Origin: Hordeum vulgare subsp. vulgare
Lineage: Eukaryota > Streptophyta > Magnoliopsida > Poales > Poaceae
Direction: 5' to 3'
Assembly: GCF_904849725.1 (NCBI RefSeq)
Contig: NC_058523.1
Span: forward strand, 110,548,189 to 110,612,188
Length of the DNA stretch: 64,000 bases
Position 1 is the stretch's first letter. Each line of letters starts with the position of its first letter. The translations under genes were made by a program, and so were the position numbers. The notes below the pieces were generated by a model, which was given only the letters and a program-made list of their open reading frames with translations, was not told the DNA's origin and searched no databases. This document shows positions 31,511 to 42,522 of this stretch, piece after piece.

Positions 31511-33129
31511 TGATGTTTGCTGTGTATCCCTTGCAACGGCGCCAAAAATAGTTGTGTCGACGACAGCAGGAATCCTTCAGCTACGACTACGCCTTAAGGG
31601 ACTTCCTAGGCAAGTATGCAAAGGATTTCCCCTGTGGCCTTGGAGCCTTGCGTTGGTGTTCCCTCGAAGCGGAAAGGGTGATGTAGCACAGCGACGGTAA
31701 GTATTTCCCTCACTTTGAGAACCCAGGTATCAATCCGGCGGAAGAGTATCTCAAGATCCTGCACAAATACAAAAGCTTGCACCCAACGCTATGAAGGGGT
31801 TGTCAATCCCTTAGAGATTGTTTGCCAAGTGAGAATTGAAAGCAACAAAGTAACAAAGCAAAGTAAAAGCGGAGATGTAAACGATGGATGTGAATAGACC
31901 CGGGGGCCGTAGTGTTTACTAGTGGCTTCTCTCATGAAAGCAAGTAGACGGTGGGTGAACAAATTACTGTCGAGCAATTGATAGAACTGTGCAGAGTCAT
32001 GACGATATCTATGCAATGATTATTTCTATAGGCATCTCGCCCGAAACAAGTAGACCGATACTTTCTGCATCTACTACTATTACTCCACACGTCGACCGCT
32101 ATCCAGCATGCATCTAGTGTATTAAGTCCATAAGAACAGAGTAACGTCTTAAGCAAGATGACATGATGTAGAGGGATAATCTCAAACCAATGATAAAAAC
32201 CCCATCTTTTTATCCTTGATGGCAACTGCTTGATGTGTGCCTTGCTGCCCCTACTGTCACTGGGAAAGGTCACCACATGGCAGAACCCAAAACCAAGCAC
32301 TTCTCCCATTACAAGAATCATAGATCTAGTTGGCCAAACAAAACCCAAGACTCGGAGAGACTTACAAGGATATCAAATCATGCATATAAGAAATCAGCAA
32401 AGACTCAAATATATATCATAGATAATCTGATCACAAGTCCACAATTCATCGGATCTCGACAAACACACCGCCAAAGAAGATTACATCGAATAGATCTCCA
32501 TGAAGATCATGGAGAACTTTGTATTGAAGATCCAAGAGAGAGAAGAAGCCATCTAGCTACTAACTACGGACCCGTAGGTCTGAAGTGAACTACTCACGAG
32601 TCATTGGAGGGGCGATGATGATGATGAAGAAGCCCTCCAACTCCAAAGTCCCCTCCAGCAGGGTGCCGGGAAGGGTCTCCAGATGAGATCTCGCGGAAAC
32701 GGAAGTTTGCGGCGTCGGAAAAGTATTTTTGAGGCTCCCCTGATTTTTTGCGGAATATTTGGGAATTTATAGGCCAAAGACCTAGGTCAGGGGGCGGCCA
32801 GGGAGGCCACAAGCCTGCCCACCGCCGCCTCCCCCTGGTGGCGGAGTGGGGGCTTGTGGGCTCCCTGGAGCCCACCTGGCTTGGCCCAAAAGCCCCCTGG
32901 ACTTCTTCCGTTCAGGAAAAAATAATTTCAGGGTTTTTCTTCCGTTTGGACTCCGTTCCAAAATCTGATCTGAAAAGAGTCAAAAACACGGAAAAAACAG
33001 GAACTGGCAGTTGGCACTGAATTAATAAGTTAGTCCCAAAAAGATATAAAAAGGTACATAAAACATACAAAGAAGACAAGATAACAGCGTGAAACCATCA
33101 AAAATTATAGATACGTTTGAGACGTATCA
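31511..33129 (-). repeat. 5' LTR (right) of the nested Athila-like element
   Basis: 1,619 bp. On the minus strand the U3 side (high coordinates) has a GC-rich hairpin (32864-32801) followed about 30 bases later by CCTATAAATT, the probable TATA box. The primer site lies just left of 31511. Confidence 0.85.
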
Positions 33130-36100
33130 ATGCAGCGCTAGGAGATGAACCACCCGCTACGTCTGAACAAGATGTTTTGAACGCTTGGCAAGCACGTAAG
33201 GAAGACTACTCAGTAGTTCAATGTGCAGTCTTGTATGGCTTAGAACCGTGACTTCAGCGACGCTTTGAATGTCATGGAGCATATGAGATGTTCCAGGAGT
33301 TGAAGTCTATCTTTGAACAGAATTCCCGGATCGAGAGGTATGAGACCTCCGATAAATTCTATGCTTGCAAAATGGAGGAGAATTCGTTTGTCAGTGAACA
33401 TGTGCTCAAAATGTCTGGGTACTCAAACCGTCTAGCTGAGCTGGGGATTGAACTCCCGCAAGAGGCTATCACTGACAGAATTCTTCAATCACTGCCACCT
33501 AGCTACAAGAGCTTTGTGTTGAACTATAACATGCAAGGGATGAATAAGTTACCCAACAAGTTATTTGCGATGCTGAAAGTTGCGGAGTCGGAAATCCGAA
33601 AAGAACATTAGGTGTTGATGGTCAATAAGACCACTGGTTTCAAGAAAAACGGCAAAGGCAAGAAGGGTGACTCCAAGAAGAGCGGCAAAACTGTTGCCCC
33701 TCCGACAAAGAAACCCAGCGCTGGACCTAAGCCGGAAATTGAGTGCTATTATTGCAAGGGATGGGTCACTGGAAGCGCAACTGCCCCAAGTATTTGGCTG
33801 ATAAGAAGGCGGCCAACGCCAAACAAGGTATATGTGATATACATGTTATTGATGTGTACTTAACCAACTCTCATAGTACTGATTGGGTATTTGATACCGG
33901 TTCTGTTGCTCACATTTGCAACTCGAAGGAGGAACTGCGGAATAAACGAAGGCTGACGAAGGATGAAGTGACAATGCATGTGGGAAATGGTTACAAGGTT
34001 GATGCAATCGCCGTCGGCACGGTCTCACTTCAGTTACCATCGGGATTAATTATGAACTTAAATAATTGTTATTTAGTGCCTGCGTTAAGCATGGACATTA
34101 AATCTGGATCTTGTTTATTGTGAGACGGTTACTCATTTAAGTCAGAGAATAATGGCTGTTCTATTTATATGAGTAATATCTTTTATGGCCATGCACCCAA
34201 TGTGAGGGGTTTGTTCATATTGAATCTTGATTGTGATGACACACATATCCATAAAATTGAGACCAAAAGATGTAGAGTTAACAATAATAGTGCTACCTTT
34301 TTGTGGCACTGCAGCTTAGGTCATATTGGTGTAAAGTGCATGAAGAAACACCATGCTGATGGGCTTTTGGAGTCACTTGATTTTGAATCACTTGACACGT
34401 GCGAACCATGCCTCATGGGCAAGATGACTAAGACTCCGTTCTCTGGAACAATGGAGCGTGCAAGTGACTTGCTGGAAATCATACATACTGACGTGTGAGG
34501 ACCAATGGGTGTGGAGGCGCGCGGCGGATATCGTTATTTTCTCACCTTCACTAATGATTTGAGTAGGTATGGATATATCATCTTGATGAAGCACAAGTCT
34601 GAAACATTTGAAAAGTTCAAACAATTTCAGAGTGAAGTTGAAAATCATCGTAGCAAGAAGATCAAGTTCCTACGATCTGATCGAGGGGGTGAATATATGA
34701 GTTACGAGTTTGGTACTCACTTAAGACAATGTGGAATCATTTCACAGTTGACACCACCTGGAACACCACAGCGTAATGGTGTGTCCGAATGTCGTAATCG
34801 TACTTTGTTAGATATGGTGCGATCTATCATGTCTCTTACCGATTTGCCTTTATCGTTATGCATTAGAGACAGCTGCATTCACTTTAAACAGGGCACCATC
34901 AAAATCTGTTGAGACGACACCATATGAGCTATGGTATGACAAGAAGCCAAAGTTGTCGTTTCTTAAAGTTTGGGGATGTGATGCTTATGTCAAAAAGCTT
35001 CAGCCTGAAAAGCTGGAACCCAAAGCGGAAAAGTGCGTCTTCATAGGTTACCCAAAATAGACAGTTGGGTACACCTTCTATCTCAGATCTGCGGGCAAAG
35101 TGTTTGTTGCTAAGAACGGAGCTTTTCTTGAGAAAGAGTTTCTCTCGAAAGAATTGAGTGGGAGGAAGATAGAACTTGACGACGTTGTGGAACCTCTGCT
35201 TCAACAGGATGGTGGCGCAGGGCAGAGGGAAATCTCTGTCGAGGCAACACCAGTTGAGGAGGAAGCTAATGATGATGATCATGAAGCTTCGAATCAAGTT
35301 ACTATCGGACCTTGCAGGTCGATAAGATCACGTACTGCTCCTGAGTGGTACGGGAATCCTGTCTTATCTATCATGTTGTTAGACAACAATGAACCTGCGA
35401 ATTATGGAGAAGCAATGGTGGGCCCGAATTCCAACAAATGGTTAGATACCATGAAATCCGAGATAGGATCTATGTATGAAAACAAAGTTTGGACTTTGGA
35501 AGTATCACCTGAAGGTCGCAAGGCTATTCAGAACAAATGGATCTTTAAGAAGAAGACGGACGCGGACGGTAATGTGACCATTTATAAAGCTCGACTTGTG
35601 GCAAAGGGTTTTTCACAAGTTCAAGGAGTTGACTACGATGAGACATTCTCACCGGTAGCGATGCTTAAATCCGTTCGAATCATGTTAGCAATGGCCGCAT
35701 TTTTCGATTATGAAATCTGGCAGATGGATGTCAAAACGGTGTTCCTTAATGGTTTTCTTAAGGAAGAGTTGTATATGATGCAACAAGAAGGTTTGGTCAA
35801 TCCAAAGAATGCTGACAAAGTATGCAAGCTCCATCGATCTATTTATGGACTGGTGCAAGCATCTCAGAGTTGGAATAAGCGCTTTGATGAGGTGATCAAG
35901 GCGTTTGGTTTTATACAAGTTGTAGGAGAATCTTGTATATACAAGAAAGTGAGTGGGAGCTCTGTAGCGTTTCTAATATTATATGTGGATGACATATTGC
36001 TGATTGGAAACAATGTGGAGTTTTTGGAGAGCGTAAAGGATTACTTGAACAAAAGTTTTTCAATGAAAGACCTAGGAGAAGCTTCTTACATATTAGGTAT

Positions 36101-36965
36101 TAAGATCTATAGAGATAGATCGAGACGCCTGATAGGACTTTCACAAAGCACATACCTTGAGAAAGTTTTAAAGAAGTTCAAAATGGAACAATCCAAGAAA
36201 GGGTTCTTGCGTGTGTTACAAGGTATAAAGTTGAGTAAGACTCAATGTCCAGTAACTGCAGAAGATAGAGAAAAGATGAGTACCATCCCCTATGCTTCAG
36301 CCGTAGGGTCTATCATGTATGCAATACTGTTGACAAGACCGGGTGTCAGCCTAGCGATAAGTATGGCAGACATGTTTCAAAGTGATCCAGGAGTGGAACA
36401 CTGGGTGGCGGTCAAGAATATTCTAAAGTACCTGAAAAGGACTAAGGAAATGTTTCTCGTTTATGGAGGTGATGAAGAGCTCGTCATAAAGGGTTACATC
36501 GATGCAAGCTTTGACACTCATCTGGATGACTCTAAGTCTCAAACCGGATACGTATTTATTCTCAATAGGGGTGCGGTAAGCTGGTGCAGTTCCAAGCAAA
36601 GCGTCGTAGCAGATTCTACATGTGAAGCGGAGTACATGGCTGCCTCGGAGGCGGCAAAGGAGGGTGTCTGGATGAAGCAGTCCATGACGGATCTTGGAGT
36701 TGTGCCGAGCGCACTAAATCCAATAACTCTGTTTAGTGACAACACTGGTGCCATTGCTCTGGCCAAGGAACGAGGGTTTCACAAGAAGACCAGACACATC
36801 AAACGACGCTTCAACCTCATCCGCGACTATGTCGAAGGAGAGGACGTAAATATTTGCAAAGTGCACACGGATCTGAATGTTTCAGATCCGCTGACTAAAC
36901 CTCTTCCACAAGCGAAGCATGATCAACACCAAAACTGTATGGGTGTTAGATTCATTCCAATGTAA
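33130..36965 (+). pseudogene. BARE-type gag C-terminus, protease, integrase, reverse transcriptase and RNase H
   Basis: gag resumes at 33130 (ALGDEPPA) and reaches KVAESEIRKEH, with in-frame stops at 33249-33251 (TGA) and 33609-33611 (TAG). The CCHC knuckle (ECYYC..GHWKRNC) is broken by a frameshift near 33770. Protease has DWVFDTGSVAHIC. Integrase (34388-34912) keeps RSDRGGEY and NGVSECRNR but has a TGA at 34496-34498 and a later break. From 35100 a 621-codon frame is open to the TAA at 36963. It holds reverse transcriptase (WIFKKKTDADGNV, WQMDVKTVFLNG, LILYVDDILLIGNN) and RNase H (GYIDASFDTHLDDSKSQTGY, CEAEYMAASEAAKEGVWM, LFSDNTGAIALAKE). No working polyprotein can be made from this copy. 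Confidence 0.88.
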
Positions 36966-36999
36966 ATCACATAGCGATGTGGGACTAGATTATTGACTC

Positions 37000-37016
37000 T
37001 AGTGCAAGTGGGAGAC
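37000..37016 (+). promoter_or_regulatory. Polypurine tract of the BARE-type element
   Basis: GTGCAAGTGGGAGACTG immediately precedes the 3' LTR at 37017. The purine run primes plus-strand DNA synthesis. Confidence 0.8.
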
Positions 37017-40000
37017 TGTTGGAAATATGCCCTAGAGGCAATGATAAAATAGTTATTACTATATTTCCTGTTTCAAGATAATCGTTTATTATCCATGTTA
37101 TAAATGTATTGAATGAAAACATAAATGCATGTGTGGATATATAGACAAAACTATGTCCCTAGTAAGCCTCTAGTTGACTAGCCAGTTGATCAAGGATGGT
37201 TAAGGTTTTCTGACCATATGCAAGTGTTGTCACTTGATGATTGGATCACATCATTGGGAGAATGATGTGATGGACAAGACCCAAACAATAAACGTAGCAT
37301 GAGATCGTGTCATTTTATTGCTATTGTTTTCTGCCTGTCAAGTATTCATTCCTATGACCATGAGATCATGTAACTCACTGACACCGGAGGAATACCTTGT
37401 GTGTATCAAACGTCGCAACGTTACTGGGTGACTACAAAGGTGCTCTACAGGTATCTCCGAAGGTGTCCGTTGAGTTAGCATGGATCAAGACTGGGATTTG
37501 TCACTTCGTGTGACGAAGAGGTATCTCGGGGCCCACACGGTAATACAACATCACATATAAGCCTTAACTAAAGTGTTAGTCACGGGATCTTGTATTACGG
37601 AACGAGTAAAGAGACTTGCCGGTAACGTGATTGAAATAGGTATAGGGATACCAACGATCAAATCTCGGGCAAGTAACATACCGAAGGACAAAGGGAATGG
37701 TATACGAGATTATATGTATCCTTGGCACAAAGGTTCAACCTATAAGATCTTCGTAGAATATGTAGGATCCAATATGTACATCTAGGTCCCGCTATTGGAT
37801 ATTGACCGGGGAGTTTCTCAGGTCATGTCTGCATAGTTCTCGAACCCGCAGGGTCTGCACACTTTAGGTTCGGTGACGTTTCGGTATAGTTGAGTTATAG
37901 GTGTTGGTGACCAAAGTTTTGTTCGGAGTCCCGTATGAGATCATGGACGTCACGAGGGTTTTTGAAATGGTCTGGAAACAAAGATTGATATATATGATTG
38001 TTTCATTTGGCTTCCGGAAAGATTTCGGGCATTACCGGTAGTGTACCAGGAGTGACGAATGGGTTCCGGGTTTGTACCGGGAGGGGCCACCCACCCGGGA
38101 GAGAACCTAATAGGCCCATGGGTGGCGCACCAACCCTTGGTGGGCTGGTGAGGCCAGCCCAATAGGACTATTTCGGCCAAGGGAAAAAATCAAAGGAGAA
38201 AGAAAAAAAGAGGAGGTGGGAAGGAAGGAAGGGACTCTGATACGTCTCCGTCGTATCTACTTTTCCGAACTCTTTTGCCCTTGTTTTGGACTCTAATTTG
38301 CATGATTTGAATGGAACTAACTCGGAATAACACTATTTTCAGCTTGCCATGGTGTTGTTTTTGCGCAGAAATAAAAGTTCTCCGAATGACCTGAAAATTT
38401 ACGAAGAATTTTTCTGGAATTTATGAAAAATAGTGGCGCAAGAATCAGCGGAAGAAGTGGAGCCGTGAGCCCACAAGCCCACCAGGCGTGGGCCCCCCTG
38501 GCCGCACCTGACAAGCTTGTGGGGCCCACAAAGCTCCACCGCCTCCAAATCCAGCTCTATTTAGTCCGTTTCGTCCGGAAAAAAATCAAGGATAAGAGTT
38601 CATCGCGTTTACGATACGGAGGCGCCGCCACCTCCCGTTCTTCATTTGGAGGGCAGATCTGGAGTCCGTGCTGGGCTCCGGAGAGGGGAGATCGTCGCCA
38701 TCGTCATCGTCAACCTTCCTTCATCGCCAATTCCATGATGCTCTTCACCGTTCGTGAGTAATCTCATCGTAGGCTTGCTGGACGGTGATGGGTTGGATGA
38801 GATCTATCATGTAATCGAGTTAGTTTTGACGGGGATTGATCCCTAGTATCCACTATGTTCTGAGATTGATGTTGCTACTAGTTTGCCATGCTTAATGCTT
38901 GTCACTAGGGCCCGAGTGCCATGATTTCAGATCTGAACCTATTATGTTGTCGCCAATATATGTGTGTTCTTGATCCTATCTTGCAAGTTGTAGTCACCTA
39001 CTATGTGTTATGACCCGACAACCCCGGAGTGACAATAGCCGGAACCACTCCCGGAGATGACCATAGTATGAGGAGTTCATGTATTCACCAAGTGTTAATG
39101 CGTTGGTCCGGTTCTTTATCTAAAGGAGAACCTTAATATCCCGTAGTTTCCATTAGGACCCCGCTGCCACGGGAGGGATGGACAATAGATATCATGCAAG
39201 TTCTTTTCCCTAAGCACATATGACTACATACGGAATACATGCCTACATTAGATTGACGAACTGGAGCTAGTTACTTATCTCTCCGTGTTATAACTGTTAC
39301 ATGATGAATATCATCCGACATAATCATCCATCACCGATCCAATGCCTACGAGTCTTTCGTACTGGTCCTTGCTACGTTACTTTGCCGCTACTTCTGTCAC
39401 TACTGCTACTGTTACTCTGTTGCTACTGCTGTTACTTTGCTGCTACTGGTTACTGGTGCTACTGCTGCTATCATACTACCTTGCTACTGATACTTTGCTG
39501 CAAATACTAAATCTTTCAGGTGTGATTGAATTGACAACTCAACTGCTAATACTTGAGAATATTCTTTCGCTTCCCCTTGAGTCGAATCAATAAATTTGGG
39601 TTGAATACTCTACCCTCGAAAACTGTTGCGATGCCCTATACTTGTGGGTTATCAGACTCCTCCTTCCAAACCGAATTGGAGTAGGAGTACCTCCTCCTCC
39701 CTTTGGCCGACACCCTTGGGGATACCTTGAGCCTCAAGGATAGCCCCTCCCCTCCTCCTATATATACTAGAGTTTTTAGGGTTTTTGAGACACAACTTTG
39801 CCACGTGCAACCCTAAACTTCTACTTCGTAGTTCTTCCTCTAGATCGGATTTCTGCGGAGCTCGGGCGGAACCCTACGGGAATAGATCATCACCATCACA
39901 AACGCGCCGTTACACTACTGGAGAACTCATCTACTTCCCCATATCTCTTACTGGATCAAGAAGGCGGAGATCGTCATCGAGCTGTACGTGTGCTGAACGC

Positions 40001-40220
40001 GGAGGTGCCGTCCATTCGGTACTAGATCGGGACGGATCGTGGGACGAAGGTGATTTGAATCACGAAGCTGTTCCACTACATCAACCATGTTTCTTAATGC
40101 TTACTGCTTAGCGATCTACAAGGGTATGTGGATATGATCTCCCTCTCGTAGATGAACATCACCATGATAGGTCTTCGTGTGCGTAGGATTTTTTTGTTTC
40201 CGATGCAACGTTCCCCAACA
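37017..40220 (+). repeat. 3' LTR of the BARE-type element, interrupted by a Gypsy solo LTR
   Basis: TGTTGGAAATATGCCC to CGTTCCCCAACA. Without the 1,417 bp solo LTR and its five-base duplication it is 1,782 bp, against 1,768 bp for the 5' copy. A short deletion is visible near 37567 relative to the 5' LTR. Confidence 0.9.
38238..39654 (+). mobile_element. Solo LTR of a TGATACG-type (Athila-like) Gypsy element
   Basis: 1,417 bp from TGATACGTCTCCGTCGTATC to TGGGTTATCA, between perfect GACTC duplications (38233-38237, 39655-39659) and with no internal sequence, as left by recombination between two LTRs. It is related to the LTR at 45742-47316. A GC-rich hairpin (38466-38529) precedes a TATA-like CTCTATTTAG (38559). 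A TACTGCTGC-type low-complexity stretch occupies about 39390-39480. Confidence 0.92.
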
Positions 40221-40225
40221 GCTAC

Positions 40226-41016
40226 TATGCGCCATTTGGAACTATTTCAAATGACTGCTCCACTATACGAATCTGGTTTACTACTTAGAGTCATATGGAT
40301 TAGTGTCAAAGCTTGCATCGACGTAACCTTTACGACAAACTCTTTATCACCTCCATAATCGAGAAAAGAAATCCTTAGTCCACTAGCTACTAAGGATAAC
40401 TTTGACTGTTGTTCAGTAATCCATTCATGGATCACCTTTTGTACCCCTTGATAGATTCATGGCAAGTCACAAATCAGTGTGGTACACAACATGGCATATT
40501 ATAGAGCCTATGACTAAGGCATAGGGGACGACCTTCATCCTTTCTCTTTCTTCTGTCATGGTCGGGTTTTGAGTCTTACTCAAATTTCACACCTTTACAA
40601 CACAACCAAGAACTCCTCCTTTCACTGATCTGTTTTGAACTCCTTCAAAAAACTTGTCAAGGCATGCATTTCATTGAAAGTTTTATCAAGCATCTTGATC
40701 TATCTCTATAGATCTTGATGCTTAATGTTCAAGTAGCTTAATCTAGGTTTTCCTTTGAAAAACTCCTTTCAAACAACCCTTTTATGCTTTCTAGAAATTC
40801 TACATTATTTCCGATCAACAATATGTCAACCACATATACTAATCAGAAATTCTATAGTGCTCCCACTCACTTCTTTGGAAATACATGTTTCTCATAAACT
40901 TTGTATAAATCCAAAAGCTTTGATCATCTCATCAAAGCGCATATTCCAACTCCGAGATGCTTACTCCAGTCCTTAGAAGGATCGCTGGAGCTTGCATATT
41001 TGTTAGCATCCTTTAG
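40226..41016 (-). pseudogene. Old Copia element, RNase H and reverse transcriptase (right piece)
   Basis: This continues the reversed pol broken at 22294. The minus strand carries degenerate RNase H (start of the DASFDT region near 40325) and reverse transcriptase motifs (a YVDD region near 40830, CKLQRSIYGL region near 40990) with many stops and frameshifts. It is cut at 41016 by the next Gypsy element. Its high damage agrees with it being the oldest layer of the nest. Confidence 0.75.
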
Positions 41017-42522
41017 TGTCGTGGTTTTGTCACGACAGATGTCCTCGTGAAAGGACTTAGTGATGGAGCCATCGCACCTTGGTGGCGACTCAAAGGGGTT
41101 GAGCGAAAGCGAGACTCAGGTTTACCCAGGTTCATCCCCTCCTATGGAGGTAAAAGCCTACGTCCCGCTTTGTGTATATTGATGGTGGATTCGATTACAA
41201 GGAGGGTGTGACTCGCCTGACCTAGCTCTCGATGGATTCTAACCATTTCTATCTGCCCTAGAGACTCGCCTTTATATACAGGTCGAGGCCCTAGGGTTTA
41301 CAAAGTCCTGACCACATTACAAATCGTGGCGTGCCATATCTCTAAGCCATTGTGTCTTGCAAGCTAGGAAACCTCCTCGGCGACTTATATTCTTTGTTAA
41401 TCTTGAACCGCCATCTAGGGTCATGGGCCCTGGCCAACTCTTCGTTGAAGTTCTCCTGACGCATCTCAGACCCTGGGCCAAGGCCTATCTTGATAACTAA
41501 TGTTGAATTGCCATTTATGTGTCCCGGCCCAATAGGGCGGGTCATACCGCAGGTAATATCCCCAACATTAGGCCGCAGATTGACTTGAATTTGTTCACGC
41601 CAATAAGCCTTCATGCTTGTCTATGGCGATTCACACACGATCTCTGATCTTTCTTCTTCAACGAGTGACGAGCCGCCAATCTTCATGAATCGCGTGAGTC
41701 CATCTTCTCCACTATTCTAGGGATCTTGATGACATCACATCCAACGGATCTTTGTCTTATCCTCTTATCCCGAGAATTTAGGCGCCATCATTTTTGGTTT
41801 TCAATGCGCCTCCTTGACTCCCGCACCTACCGTTTCGATTTCTTCCCTAGGTCTTTAAATAGCCGCAGGGTGGAGAGGGGCATCCCCACCTACCTCTATT
41901 CCATCGCCTCCACTGTGTCTTCTTCCTCGAGCTTGCGTCACGAACACCGTGCCGCTCCCGAACGTCTGCTTCGGCGCAAACCTCCCCGGCCTCCTTCCGT
42001 CGTCACCTTCCCTCAACACGTAACTCCTCCTCCAGTAGATCTAAATCTCAAACCTCCCCAGTTCTTAGGGTAGCACCGGAACTCCATGAGCATTGGCTCA
42101 TCGCGCCATCTACCCGTATAGGTGTGGGGTTTAGATCCTTCTCTTTAGCAAAGAACTGCGTAGTCCCGTGAACAACCCTTGGTAAATCTGTTGTTCCCCC
42201 CATTGTTCCACACGACCACCACACTGCTCCACAGTGTCCCTGTGTTCTTAGCGCTTTTATTTTGGCAAGTTTATTTTCTTTAATAGAATCACCCGTAGAT
42301 CCATGAACTTTGTCTTGGCATTAGAAATGTGTTTATCCTCGATCAGAAATATCCTAAGGAAATTTTTAGAATCGCAACCCGCCCTCAATGCTGTGGCGAG
42401 TCACAATTCCCCTTTAGACATGCTCTCAGCTACTGGCCGGCGAGTTACCATTTCGTAGGTCCTGACAACCCACCAATCCTTCTTATGCAGATCTCCGTCC
42501 ACCTCCTTTTAAGCTTGTAATC
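41017..42522 (+). repeat. Probable 5' LTR and leader of the Transposase_28-type element
   Basis: Starts TGTCGTGG. TTTATATACAGG at about 41272 is a TATA-like site; CTTTAAATAGCC at about 41852 is another. The 41880-42060 part is C-rich, like an RNA leader. The LTR/leader border was not identified because the second LTR is not in the window. Confidence 0.5.

Larger units (their letters stand above)
25462..33129 (-). mobile_element. Athila-like Gypsy element with gag and protease only, nested in BARE gag
   Basis: A 7,668 bp insertion bounded by ATGCA duplications (25457-25461, 33130-33134). On the minus strand the LTR begins TGATACGTCTCAAACGTATC and ends CAAACATCA. The primer site TGGCGCCGTTGCCGGGGA, at about 31503-31483, exactly matches the complement of the plant tRNA-Asp 3' end, as in Athila-clade elements. 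The polypurine tract AGCTTGGGGATGCT lies next to the left LTR. gag and a damaged protease are present. Between protease and left LTR there are 2.65 kb with no reverse transcriptase, RNase H or integrase, so it is non-autonomous. The two LTRs differ in length. Confidence 0.85.
22295..40220 (+). mobile_element. BARE/Angela-type Copia retrotransposon, full length but interrupted
   Basis: LTRs at 22295-24062 and 37017-40220 begin TGTAGGAAATATGCCC or TGTTGGAAATATGCCC and end ACGTTCCCCAACA. GCTAC stands on both sides (22290-22294, 40221-40225). Two later insertions are nested: an Athila-like Gypsy in gag (25462-33129) and a Gypsy solo LTR in the 3' LTR (38238-39654). Subtracting them and their duplications leaves 8,831 bp. 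gag and most of pol carry stops and frameshifts, while the reverse transcriptase/RNase H part is open. The LTR pair differs by a few percent over the first 235 bases compared by eye, so the insertion is not recent. Confidence 0.92.

Noticed and set aside
35100..36965. 621-codon reverse transcriptase frame as a host or active gene
   Set aside because: It is the open part of a BARE-type polyprotein whose gag, knuckle and integrase are broken upstream and which lies between that element's LTRs.
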